Positions 24,538-31,993 of a stretch of 35,766 bases of DNA are shown piece after piece. The notes under the pieces are model-generated. The model was not told the origin of the DNA and did no database searches. It saw only the letters and a program-made list of their open reading frames with translations. A program made the translations under genes and the position numbers. The stretch is taken from positions 1 to 35,766 of the forward strand of contig JAFGJV010000019.1 of NCBI GenBank assembly GCA_016928955.1, given 5' to 3'. Within the stretch, counting starts at the first letter, position 1; each line of letters starts with the position of its first letter. This DNA comes from Spirochaetales bacterium (GTDB taxonomy: Bacteria > Spirochaetota > Spirochaetia > Treponematales > UBA12059).

Positions 24538-25917
24538 GTGGTAACCTTACCAGGCGAGCTGGACAGCGACGTCATCCCCTACAGGCGCCCCGCCGTTATC
24601 TTTGGCGTGTTGACCACCTGCCTGCTCTATGTCCTGTCCGCGACCGCTGCCCATTTCTGGATGGCCCACCTGGGCGACATGGAGCGCGTCGAGGTGTCCC
24701 AGGAAGCGTCGCGCCTCCGCGCCCGCCTTGAGAACGTGCTCAACGAAAAGCTGTCCATGGAACGTGGCCTGGTGGCGTACATAGAAACCAACCCGGACAT
24801 GACCACCGACGAATTCAACGCCTATACCTCCGCCCTGATCATGGACGACCCCGTAATACGCAACATATCGGTGATCAAGGGCACGGTCATAGGCTTTGCG
24901 TTTCCGTACCAGGGGAACGAAGCTGCCATAGGCAAGGACCTTTCCCTCATACCCGAACAGGCGCCCACCCTCAGGCTGGCCATGGAAACCAGAAAGCCCA
25001 TCCTCTCCGGCCCCCTGGACCTGGTCCAGGGCGGGCGCGGCATCATCACGCGCATGGGCATCTTTCCCATCGGCGAACTGGGCCCTGAATACTGGGGCCA
25101 GGCCAGCGTGGTTCTGAACGAGGACGAGGTATACCGCCAGGCGGGTTTTTATGACGCCACGGCCATACGGCTGGCCATCCGCAAAGTAGACGAACGCGGC
25201 GTTGACGGGCCAGTGTTCCTGGGAGATGAGTCCGTCTTCCTGGACGAGCATATTGCCCTTGACGTGGTGGTGCCGGGCGGCTCGTGGCGAATGGCGGCCG
25301 TGCCGGCCGAGGGATGGCCGCGCTACACGGTCTATGTCGTGGCCAGCGTGGTCATCCTCCTGGGCCTGTCCACCGCGTTGGGAGTCGTCATTTACCTGCT
25401 GGTGTCCGCGCGCGGGCGGCTGGCCATCATGGCCTACCGCGACCAGCTGACGGGCATGCCAAACCGCCTCCTGTTCTGGGACCGCCTGTCGGTAACGCTG
25501 CCCCAGGCCGAGCGCGACGGCCGTCGCGTGGCCCTGCTCATGCTGGACATGGACGGCTTTAAGGAAGTGAACGACACCCTTGGACACGCCGCCGGGGACG
25601 CGGTGCTGGTGGAGGCTGCCGCCCGCCTGAGCGCGGCCTTCCGGCGCGGCGACACGGTGGCCCGGCTGGGAGGCGACGAGTTCGCGGTGATAGCCCCGTT
25701 GTGCGGCGACGCGGGGGCGCGTATCGTGGCCGCAAAGGCCGAGTCCTGCTTCACGGAGGCCTTCAGAGCGGCCGGAAGCATCAAGCTGTCCGCCAGCGTC
25801 GGCATGGCTGTCTTCCCGGACGACACCCACGACCCTGAGGAGCTCCTGGCCATGGCCGACCGGGCCATGTACAAGGTCAAGATAAAACCGGCTAGCGCTT
25901 CCAGAACGAACGGGTAA
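24538..25917 (+). CDS. CHASE-domain diguanylate cyclase (GGDEF)
   Basis: A 459-residue membrane enzyme that makes cyclic di-GMP from GTP. Helix 1 (about 18-36) is followed by an extracytoplasmic CHASE domain (about 45-265) with MDDPVIRNISVIKG, LSLIPEQAPTLRLAMETRKP and RGIITRMGIFP. Helix 2 (about 268-290) precedes the GGDEF domain. The active site RLGGDEF is intact, and the inhibitory I-site RxxD is present as RRGD five residues before it, so product feedback is expected. There is no EAL domain. The GTG at 24538 is favoured by a promoter-like sequence 7 bases upstream; the first in-frame ATG is at 24436 without a ribosome site and would add 34 unusual residues. The 3' end overlaps the convergent trkH gene by 26 bases. 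Confidence 0.88.
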   Translation: MVTLPGELDSDVIPYRRPAVIFGVLTTCLLYVLSATAAHFWMAHLGDMERVEVSQEASRLRARLENVLNEKLSMERGLVAYIETNPDMTTDEFNAYTSALIMDDPVIRNISVIKGTVIGFAFPYQGNEAAIGKDLSLIPEQAPTLRLAMETRKPILSGPLDLVQGGRGIITRMGIFPIGELGPEYWGQASVVLNEDEVYRQAGFYDATAIRLAIRKVDERGVDGPVFLGDESVFLDEHIALDVVVPGGSWRMAAVPAEGWPRYTVYVVASVVILLGLSTALGVVIYLLVSARGRLAIMAYRDQLTGMPNRLLFWDRLSVTLPQAERDGRRVALLMLDMDGFKEVNDTLGHAAGDAVLVEAAARLSAAFRRGDTVARLGGDEFAVIAPLCGDAGARIVAAKAESCFTEAFRAAGSIKLSASVGMAVFPDDTHDPEELLAMADRAMYKVKIKPASASRTNG

Positions 25918-27349
25918 AGAGCACCAGCACCGTGTATATCTCCAGGCGCCCCAGGAGCATCACAAAGGACAGCCAGGCCGTCACGTAATCGGGAAAAAAG
26001 TCGTAGTTGAACACCGGTCCCACCAGGGCAAAGCCCGGGCCTATGTTGCCCAGCGTGGCAAGGGTGGCGGTGATGCTCGTCTGTATGTCGTAACCGCCCG
26101 ACGCAACCACCAGGGTGCTCACGATAATGGCGGCCGCGTACAGGAAAACCATGGCCGCTATGTCGTATACCACGTTTTTCTTAAGGTAGTGGCCGTCCAC
26201 ATACACGCCGTATATGCCCCGTGGGTTGAGCAGGTAGCGCATTTCGGACAGGCCCATCTTGAACAGGGTGACGATGCGGCCCACCTTGATTCCGCCGCCT
26301 GTGGACCCCGCGCAGCCTCCAATGAACATGAGAGCGAACAGGATGGCCTGGGACAGGGCCGGCCAGGCTAGGTAGTCCGCGGTGACAAACCCGGTGGTGG
26401 TCAGGATGGACGACGTCTGGAACGCCGAATAGCGCAGGGCCTGCCCAAAGCCCTGGTAGGCGCCTCCGCGCATCAGATCCAGGGCCATCACGCCGCTGGA
26501 CGCCACGAATATCAGGATATAGGTGACAAATTCGCTGTTCTTGAACACGGCCTTGAAGTCCCCGCGGAGCATGCGCCAGTGGAGGGAAAAATTCATGCCG
26601 GCCAGGACCATGAACACGGTGACAACCCAGTCAACGTAACCCGAGCCAAAGGCGCCCACGGACTGGTTCCGCGTGGAAAAACCGCCGGTGGCCATGGTCG
26701 CGAACGAGTGGGTTACCGCGTCCAGGAGGTCCAGGCCACCCAGCATGAGCAGGGCCGTCTCAAGCACTGTCAGTCCTAGATAGATGAGCCACAGAATCTT
26801 GGCGGTTTCTGAGATGCGCGGGGTGAATTTGTCCACCTGGGGACCGGGCGCCTCGGCTTCCATGAGGGCCCTGCCGCCCATGCCCAGGAGGGGAAACACG
26901 GCCACCGTCAGCACGACGATGCCCATGCCGCCCAGCCAGTGCGTGGTAGCGCGCCACAGGAGTATGGAGTCGGGAAGGCTCTCTATGTCGGATAGCACGG
27001 TCGCGCCCGTGGTGGTCAGTCCGGATATGGTCTCGAACAGGGCGTCCACAAAGGACGGGATGGAACCCGACAGCACAAACGGCAAGGCGCCAAGCACTCC
27101 TGACAGGGTCCAGCCCAGGGTGACAAAAAGGTACCCGGTTTTGGTGGACAAGGCAGGCTTATCGCGCTTGCGGCCCGTGGCCAGGACCAGTACCAGAAAA
27201 CAGAGGCCGGCCGCCACGGGCAGGGCAAAGGCATGTACGGCTGCCGCCCCCTCTCCGAGCGCCAGACCCACCGCCATGCAGGCCGCCATGAAGCCCGACA
27301 CGATGGACAAAAGCAGGGCCAGGGCCCTGGCGAGCGGCCTAGGCTCCAC
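25892..27349 (-). CDS. trkH: Trk potassium uptake protein TrkH
   Basis: A 485-residue membrane subunit of the Trk potassium uptake system. Four pore loops with selectivity-filter glycines are visible: SGLTTTGATV, TMATGGFST, SSILTTTGFV and TLGNIGPGF. GCAGSTGGGIKVGR precedes the intramembrane loop region, as in TrkH/KtrB proteins. The GTG at 27349 is chosen because GGAGGG lies just upstream; the reading frame can also open at a TTG (27373). Its start overlaps the end of trkA by 11 bases, implying translational coupling and one operon. Its tail overlaps the convergent cyclase gene. Confidence 0.93.
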   Translation of the reverse strand: MEPRPLARALALLLSIVSGFMAACMAVGLALGEGAAAVHAFALPVAAGLCFLVLVLATGRKRDKPALSTKTGYLFVTLGWTLSGVLGALPFVLSGSIPSFVDALFETISGLTTTGATVLSDIESLPDSILLWRATTHWLGGMGIVVLTVAVFPLLGMGGRALMEAEAPGPQVDKFTPRISETAKILWLIYLGLTVLETALLMLGGLDLLDAVTHSFATMATGGFSTRNQSVGAFGSGYVDWVVTVFMVLAGMNFSLHWRMLRGDFKAVFKNSEFVTYILIFVASSGVMALDLMRGGAYQGFGQALRYSAFQTSSILTTTGFVTADYLAWPALSQAILFALMFIGGCAGSTGGGIKVGRIVTLFKMGLSEMRYLLNPRGIYGVYVDGHYLKKNVVYDIAAMVFLYAAAIIVSTLVVASGGYDIQTSITATLATLGNIGPGFALVGPVFNYDFFPDYVTAWLSFVMLLGRLEIYTVLVLFTRSFWKR

Positions 27350-28748
27350 CCCGCCCTCCAAAGATCCTCTCAAGGGCGCCTATGCCGCTTTTGCGTACCA
27401 CAAAGGCAACGGTGTCGCCGCTGTCTATGACCGTGCGGCCGCTCGGTACCGTCAGCTCCCCGGATTTTAGCATAAAGGCCACCAGGGAGCCCTTGGGCAA
27501 GGACAGGTCCATGAGCTTTTTGCCGGCCGCTGGCGACGAGTCCTCCACGGCCAGCTCCACGATTTCCACGTCGTCCTCGAAAAAGTCATGGATGGTGCGT
27601 ATGTGGGCGCGGCGGATCAGCTCCAGCGCAAAGGCGGCAACCACGTTTTTTATGTTCACCACGGCGTCGAGCTCAAGGACGCCGCCCAGGGGGGCGTAGC
27701 GGTCATTGATGGTAATGGCAATGCCCTTGGCCGCGCCCAGCGACTTGGCCAGACGGGCGGTCAGCATGTTGTAGGTCTGGGATTCCGTGGCGCACACCAC
27801 CAGATCTGCCCTGTCAGCCCCGGCCTGTTCCAGCACCCCGAATTCCGAGCTGTCGCCGTTGACCACCTCGATGCCCTGGAAAACCCTGGACAGGCGCTTG
27901 CCCGCCTCCCGGGATGAATCCAGCACGGTGATGGACCTTCTGGACCTGAACAAGCCCTTGAGGATGCGGCCCAGGCCCCGGGCCCGCTCAAGCTCCCGCT
28001 CCTGGAGCCTCTGCACCAGATGCTCGGTTACGCGGGTGGCGCCCACGATAAGCACCTTGCGGGTAGCCTGACGCACGGCTGCCACAGGACCAGACACGCC
28101 GTCCAGGTCCTCGGGCGTGCCCAGGATGTCGAGCATGTCGTCACTGGCCACGCGGTAGTCGCCGGACGGCACGGAAAGCGTTCCGTTCTTGACCACGGCC
28201 GCCACCAGGAACTCCCTGCCTGACTGGCCGCGGAGCTCCTGCAAGGTCCGGCCGGAAAAGCCGGGCACCGCGCCCGCGTCCAGGTAGCGCAGTTGCAGCT
28301 GTCCGTCATGCAGGGGAACCACGTCCTCGGCAAAGCCGGCGTCCACGATGCGGGCCACGGCCTCCGCTGTGGCCATGGCCGGATTCACGATAACATCCAG
28401 GCCAAAGGCCCGCCTTTGCGCCTCTGACAGGGTCGAGTAAAAGGGATTCGCAACGCGGGCCACGGTCCGGACAGACTTGTTTTCCGCGGCCACCAGCCCG
28501 CAGGCCACAATGTTCACCTCATCTGAGCCCGTCAGCGCAAGGAACCACTCGGCGTCGGCTATCTTGGCCTTGCGGAGCACTTCCGGGCGGGAACCGTCGT
28601 CATGCATGACCAGGCAGTCCAGCTCGTTGGAGGCCACCCGGGCCGTTTCCGTGTCCTTTTCGATCAGGACAACATCGCGCCGCTCTTCTATCAGCTCCCT
28701 GGCAATGTGAATGCCAAGCATGCCGGCACCCACGATGATCACTCGCAT
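27339..28748 (-). CDS. trkA: Trk system regulatory subunit TrkA
   Basis: A 469-residue cytoplasmic protein with the duplicated layout RCK_N-RCK_C-RCK_N-RCK_C. It binds NAD(H)/nucleotides and gates TrkH. The first Rossmann motif is VIIVGAGMLGIHIA, with acidic strand-2 end LIEKD. The second is VLIVGATRVTEHLV, where the usual glycine triad is lost, so only the first half may bind dinucleotide in the canonical way. The C-terminal sub-domains show PSGDYRVASDDMLDILG and PSGRTVIDSGDTVAFVV. There is no Shine-Dalgarno sequence; TATAGT ends 6 bases before the ATG. It is first gene of the trkAH operon. Confidence 0.93.
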   Translation of the reverse strand: MRVIIVGAGMLGIHIARELIEERRDVVLIEKDTETARVASNELDCLVMHDDGSRPEVLRKAKIADAEWFLALTGSDEVNIVACGLVAAENKSVRTVARVANPFYSTLSEAQRRAFGLDVIVNPAMATAEAVARIVDAGFAEDVVPLHDGQLQLRYLDAGAVPGFSGRTLQELRGQSGREFLVAAVVKNGTLSVPSGDYRVASDDMLDILGTPEDLDGVSGPVAAVRQATRKVLIVGATRVTEHLVQRLQERELERARGLGRILKGLFRSRRSITVLDSSREAGKRLSRVFQGIEVVNGDSSEFGVLEQAGADRADLVVCATESQTYNMLTARLAKSLGAAKGIAITINDRYAPLGGVLELDAVVNIKNVVAAFALELIRRAHIRTIHDFFEDDVEIVELAVEDSSPAAGKKLMDLSLPKGSLVAFMLKSGELTVPSGRTVIDSGDTVAFVVRKSGIGALERIFGGRGGA

Positions 28749-28754
28749 CCCGCC

Positions 28755-28760
28755 ACTATA
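28755..28760 (-). promoter_or_regulatory. -10 box of trkAH, leaderless position
   Basis: TATAGT on the minus strand, followed by GGCGGG and the trkA ATG. No good -35 hexamer lies at the usual distance. It is listed because position and spacing match the boxes before the SpoIIE, Pr6Pr and cyclase genes. Confidence 0.35.
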
Positions 28761-28810
28761 TACGACAGCGGCTAAACACGCTAGCTGACCAGTTCCTATG
28801 CAAGAAAGAC

Positions 28811-28840
28811 TTGACGTTCAATAATTTTGAACGTTACACT
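28811..28840 (+). promoter_or_regulatory. tldDE promoter with a palindromic operator in its spacer
   Basis: TTGACG (28811-28816), 18 bases, TACACT (28835-28840). The spacer is almost entirely a palindrome: ACGTTCAA (28814-28821), TAATT, TTGAACGT (28827-28834). A regulator bound here would cover both boxes, so repression is the natural reading. Unlike its neighbours this gene has a 25-base leader and a strong ribosome site. Confidence 0.5.
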
Positions 28841-28870
28841 GAGCCGTTACGTTTCGATAAAGGAGTTGCC

Positions 28871-30316
28871 ATGCGACACGACCTCAAACGGCTCCTGGAC
28901 GCGGCAGCGGCCGCAGTTCCCGGGGCGGAATGGCTGGGACTGCGCCGCCGCCGCGGTGTACAGCGCCTGTATATGGCCAGGGACGGCGTTCTGGAGCAGG
29001 CCGTTGAGACCGACGACCAGGGCGTCATGCTGGAGGCCTTTTTCCAGGGCCAGTTCGGCTATGCCGCCACCCAGGACCTGAGCCCCGAGGGCATAGCCCG
29101 GGCGGCCAGCAGGGCCCTGACAGCCGCCAAGGCCGCCGCCGGCAAGGGCGTGCACGCGTTCAGCCTGGACGTACGGCCGGCCACCAAGCTGGTATGGGAA
29201 ACCCCCCGGGCGCGCCTGTCCGCCCCGGCCGCCGACGCGGTATTCGGCTTCCTGTCCGGCGCCTGTACGGCCCTCAAGGTGGGCGACAAGATCATCCAGA
29301 CGGCCGCCATGGTCGAGTCCGGCACCTACGAGTACGATATCGTGTCGACCAACGGCGCCGACATCAGCCAGACCCTCCACTACCTGGGTACCAGCATGCA
29401 GGCCATAGCCCGGGACGGAGCCATCGTGCAGAGGCGTAGCGCCTTTGGTCCCCGGGGCCTTACGCGCCAGGGCGGCTGGGAACTCCTGGACACGTCCGCC
29501 CTGCTGGACAAGGCCACAAGCGTGGGCGAGGAAGCCGTGGAGCTCGTGTCGGCGGAAAACTGCCCCAGCGACACGCGCACCCTGGTCCTCATGCCCGACC
29601 AGATGATGCTCCAGATCCACGAGAGCGTGGGCCATCCCCTGGAAGTGGACCGCATGCTGGGCGACGAGCGGAACTTTGCCGGATTTACCTTCGTCAAGCT
29701 GGCCGACGTGGGCTCGTTCCAGTACGGCTCCGAGCTCATGAACATCAGCTACGACCCCACCGTGCGCGGCGAGCTGGCGTCCTACGGCGCCGACGAGATA
29801 GGCAACCTGGCACGCAAGGAATTCCTCATCAAGGACGGAGTCCTGGTCAAGGCCCTGGGCAGCCTTGAAAGCCAGGCCCGCTCGGGCGTGCCCGGCGTGG
29901 CCAACCAGCGCGCGTCGGACTGGAACCGCCCGCCCATAGACCGCATGGCCAACCTCAACCTGGAGCCCGGCTCGTCCAGCTTCAAGGACATCATAGCCGG
30001 CGTCCAGAAGGGCGTCCTCATGCGCACCAACCGCTCGTGGTCCATAGACGACTACCGCAACAAGTTCCAGTTCGGCTGCGAGTACGGCACCCTGATAGAG
30101 AACGGCAAGCTCACGCGCACCGTCCGCGACCCCAACTACCGGGGCGTGTCGTCCAGCTTCTGGCGCAACCTGAGCGCGGTGGGCGACGCGTCCACGTTCG
30201 AGTTCTTCGGCACGCCCAACTGCGGCAAGGGCGAGCCCAACCAGGTGATCTTCGTGGGCCATGCCAGCCCCGTGTGCGCGTTCAACGACGTGGAAGTGTT
30301 CGGAGGTGCGAAATGA
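28871..30316 (+). CDS. tldD: Metalloprotease TldD
   Basis: A 481-residue metallopeptidase subunit. The zinc motif HESVGH (HExxxH) is at residues 250-255, followed by PLEVDR. Other TldD landmarks are GADEIGNLARKEFLIKDG, SGVPGVANQRASDWNRPPIDRMAN and the C-terminal TPNCGKGEPNQ with the conserved Cys that supplies a zinc ligand. TldD pairs with TldE to form a heterodimer that degrades small unfolded peptides and, in some hosts, trims modified peptides such as microcin B17. AAAGGAG (28859-28865) precedes the ATG at 28871; the frame opens upstream at 28811 but across the promoter. Its stop overlaps the tldE start by 4 bases. Confidence 0.93.
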   Translation: MRHDLKRLLDAAAAAVPGAEWLGLRRRRGVQRLYMARDGVLEQAVETDDQGVMLEAFFQGQFGYAATQDLSPEGIARAASRALTAAKAAAGKGVHAFSLDVRPATKLVWETPRARLSAPAADAVFGFLSGACTALKVGDKIIQTAAMVESGTYEYDIVSTNGADISQTLHYLGTSMQAIARDGAIVQRRSAFGPRGLTRQGGWELLDTSALLDKATSVGEEAVELVSAENCPSDTRTLVLMPDQMMLQIHESVGHPLEVDRMLGDERNFAGFTFVKLADVGSFQYGSELMNISYDPTVRGELASYGADEIGNLARKEFLIKDGVLVKALGSLESQARSGVPGVANQRASDWNRPPIDRMANLNLEPGSSSFKDIIAGVQKGVLMRTNRSWSIDDYRNKFQFGCEYGTLIENGKLTRTVRDPNYRGVSSSFWRNLSAVGDASTFEFFGTPNCGKGEPNQVIFVGHASPVCAFNDVEVFGGAK

Positions 30317-31653
30317 GCGGCGCGGCCGACTTCAAGACCCAGTTCGACGCCATCGTGAAGCTTGCCCTGGGGGAACTGCAGGGCGACGAGGCCCTGTCCC
30401 TGACCTTTGACGCCGAACGCTCGGCGTTCATGCGCTTCAATAACTGCAAGGTCCGGCAGACCGGCTTTGTGGACCAGGCATACGTGGGCATGAAATTCTT
30501 CCGCGGAGCCAAGACCTACCGCCTGCAGGTGGGCCTGTCCGGAGACCAGGCGGCCGACGCAGCCACGGTCGCGGACGCCATCAGCCGCGCGCGCGTGGCC
30601 TCGGCCCTGCTCCCGGACGACCCTTACCAGGTTCGGCCCACGTCCGCCGACACCTCGGACGCCAGCTACTCGGGCAAGCTCCTTGCAGACGACGCCATAC
30701 CCCAGAAGGTCCTGGGACCGGCGGCCGGACTGGACTTTACCGGCATCTATTCCCAGGGCACCATCTGCCGGGGCGCGGCAAACTCCGCTGGGGCCCGCCA
30801 CTGGTTCAGCACGGACACCTTCCTGGTGGACTACTCGGCCTGGCTGCCCAACGGCCGCGCCGTCAAGTCAAGCTACGCCGGCCGAGACTTTGTCGACGCG
30901 GACTACGCCGCCCGCCTGTCGGCCACCCGCATGGCCCTGGAGAACCTCCACAAGCCCGAGGTGGCCTTAAAGCCTGGCGCCTACCGCGCCTTCGTCACCG
31001 CGGACGCCCTCAACGAGCTCATCACCTTCTTCAGCTGGAACGGCCTGGGCGAGCGGGGCCTCAGGCAGGGCGAGAGCGCCTACCTGGCGCTCAAGGAAGG
31101 CCGCGAGAGCATGTCGCCGCTCTTCAGCCTGACCCAGGACTTTACCCTGGGCGTAGAACCCGCCTTCAACGGCGAGGGCGAGCTGGCCGCGGACACGCTG
31201 GAGCTGATCAAGGGCGGCAAGCTGGCCAACACCCTGGTGTCGTCCCGCAGCGCCAAGCAGTACGGCATAGCGTCCAACGCGGCCACCGCCTGGGAAGGCG
31301 TGCGCTCTCCGGCCATAGGCTCGGGCGCTTTGCCGGAAGCCGACGCCCTCAAGGCCCTGGGCACCGGCGTGTACGTGTCCAACTTCCACTATCTCAACTG
31401 GAGCGACACGGCCAGCGCCCGCGTGACGGGCATGACGCGCTTCTCCTGCCTGTGGGTTGAGAACGGCCAGGTGGTCGGGCCCATCAAGGACATGCGCTGG
31501 GACGAATCCCTGTACGCCATGCTGGGGTCCAAGCTCGAGGCCGTGACCAAGGAACGCCACCTGATCGTGGAAAGCGCCACCTATGAGGCGCGCCAGGTCG
31601 GCGGCTGCCTCTTGCCCGGCCTCTTGGTGAACGGACTGACCTTCACGCTGTAG
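30313..31653 (+). CDS. tldE: TldE/PmbA, partner of TldD
   Basis: A 446-residue homolog of TldD without the HExxxH motif, as expected of TldE (also called PmbA). Landmarks are YVGMKFFRGAKTYRLQVGLSG near the N-terminus, LNELITFFSWNGL in the middle, and the C-terminal GTGVYVSNFHYLNWSD and GMTRFSCLWVENGQVVGPIKDMRWDESLY. It forms the half of the heterodimer that shapes the peptide chamber. The ATGA overlap with tldD makes translation coupled. No modified-peptide precursor is seen nearby. A strong intrinsic terminator follows 50 bases later. Confidence 0.92.
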   Translation: MSGAADFKTQFDAIVKLALGELQGDEALSLTFDAERSAFMRFNNCKVRQTGFVDQAYVGMKFFRGAKTYRLQVGLSGDQAADAATVADAISRARVASALLPDDPYQVRPTSADTSDASYSGKLLADDAIPQKVLGPAAGLDFTGIYSQGTICRGAANSAGARHWFSTDTFLVDYSAWLPNGRAVKSSYAGRDFVDADYAARLSATRMALENLHKPEVALKPGAYRAFVTADALNELITFFSWNGLGERGLRQGESAYLALKEGRESMSPLFSLTQDFTLGVEPAFNGEGELAADTLELIKGGKLANTLVSSRSAKQYGIASNAATAWEGVRSPAIGSGALPEADALKALGTGVYVSNFHYLNWSDTASARVTGMTRFSCLWVENGQVVGPIKDMRWDESLYAMLGSKLEAVTKERHLIVESATYEARQVGGCLLPGLLVNGLTFTL

Positions 31654-31702
31654 TTTCCCTTGCCGGGGCTCGGCGCGCTTACCATCACGCAAAAAGTACG
31701 AC

Positions 31703-31733
31703 AACGGCGCCGCCCTCCCGGCGCCGTTTTTTT
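31703..31733 (+). terminator. Intrinsic terminator of tldDE
   Basis: An 8-bp stem (CGGCGCCG at 31705-31712 with CGGCGCCG at 31719-31726), loop CCCTCC, followed by seven T (31727-31733), with AA ahead of the stem to pair with the first Ts. It is the only textbook Rho-independent terminator in the window. Confidence 0.9.
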
Positions 31734-31775
31734 GCCCTTATCAGTTAAGGCTCCTTTTTTAAATTGGCTCGGTTT

Positions 31776-31988
31776 TCAGTAATGCGGCGGGCGCTCGGAC
31801 GCCGGCATGCCCTGTTCCTTGCCCGCATCGGCAAGATCAGAAAGGCGACCGGACAAAAGCTTCATCGCGCCCTCCAGCCTCTCAACCCGGGTCCGGTACT
31901 CGATCACCAGTGAACCAAGGTCGGCAAGGGCGGCCTCCTGCCAGGCCAGCTTGGTTTCCAGTTCGTCTATGCGTTTGGACTCGTCCAT
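31776..31988 (-). CDS. slyX: SlyX-like coiled-coil protein
   Basis: A 70-residue protein, nearly all one coiled coil: RIDELETKLAWQEAALADLGSLV then VERLEGAMKLLSGRL. The C-terminus ends PPHY, the hallmark of the SlyX family. Its function is unknown. The ATG at 31988 is used; a TTG at 31997 overlapping the ABC-F stop is possible, since GGAGGAAGG lies right before it. It is translated behind, and coupled to, the ABC-F gene. Confidence 0.82.
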   Translation of the reverse strand: MDESKRIDELETKLAWQEAALADLGSLVIEYRTRVERLEGAMKLLSGRLSDLADAGKEQGMPASERPPHY

Positions 31989-31993
31989 GGGAC

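Noticed and set aside
28749-28870. Modified-peptide precursor gene next to tldDE
   Set aside because: No short ORF with a ribosome site is present on either side of tldDE; the gap is filled by promoters and the palindrome.
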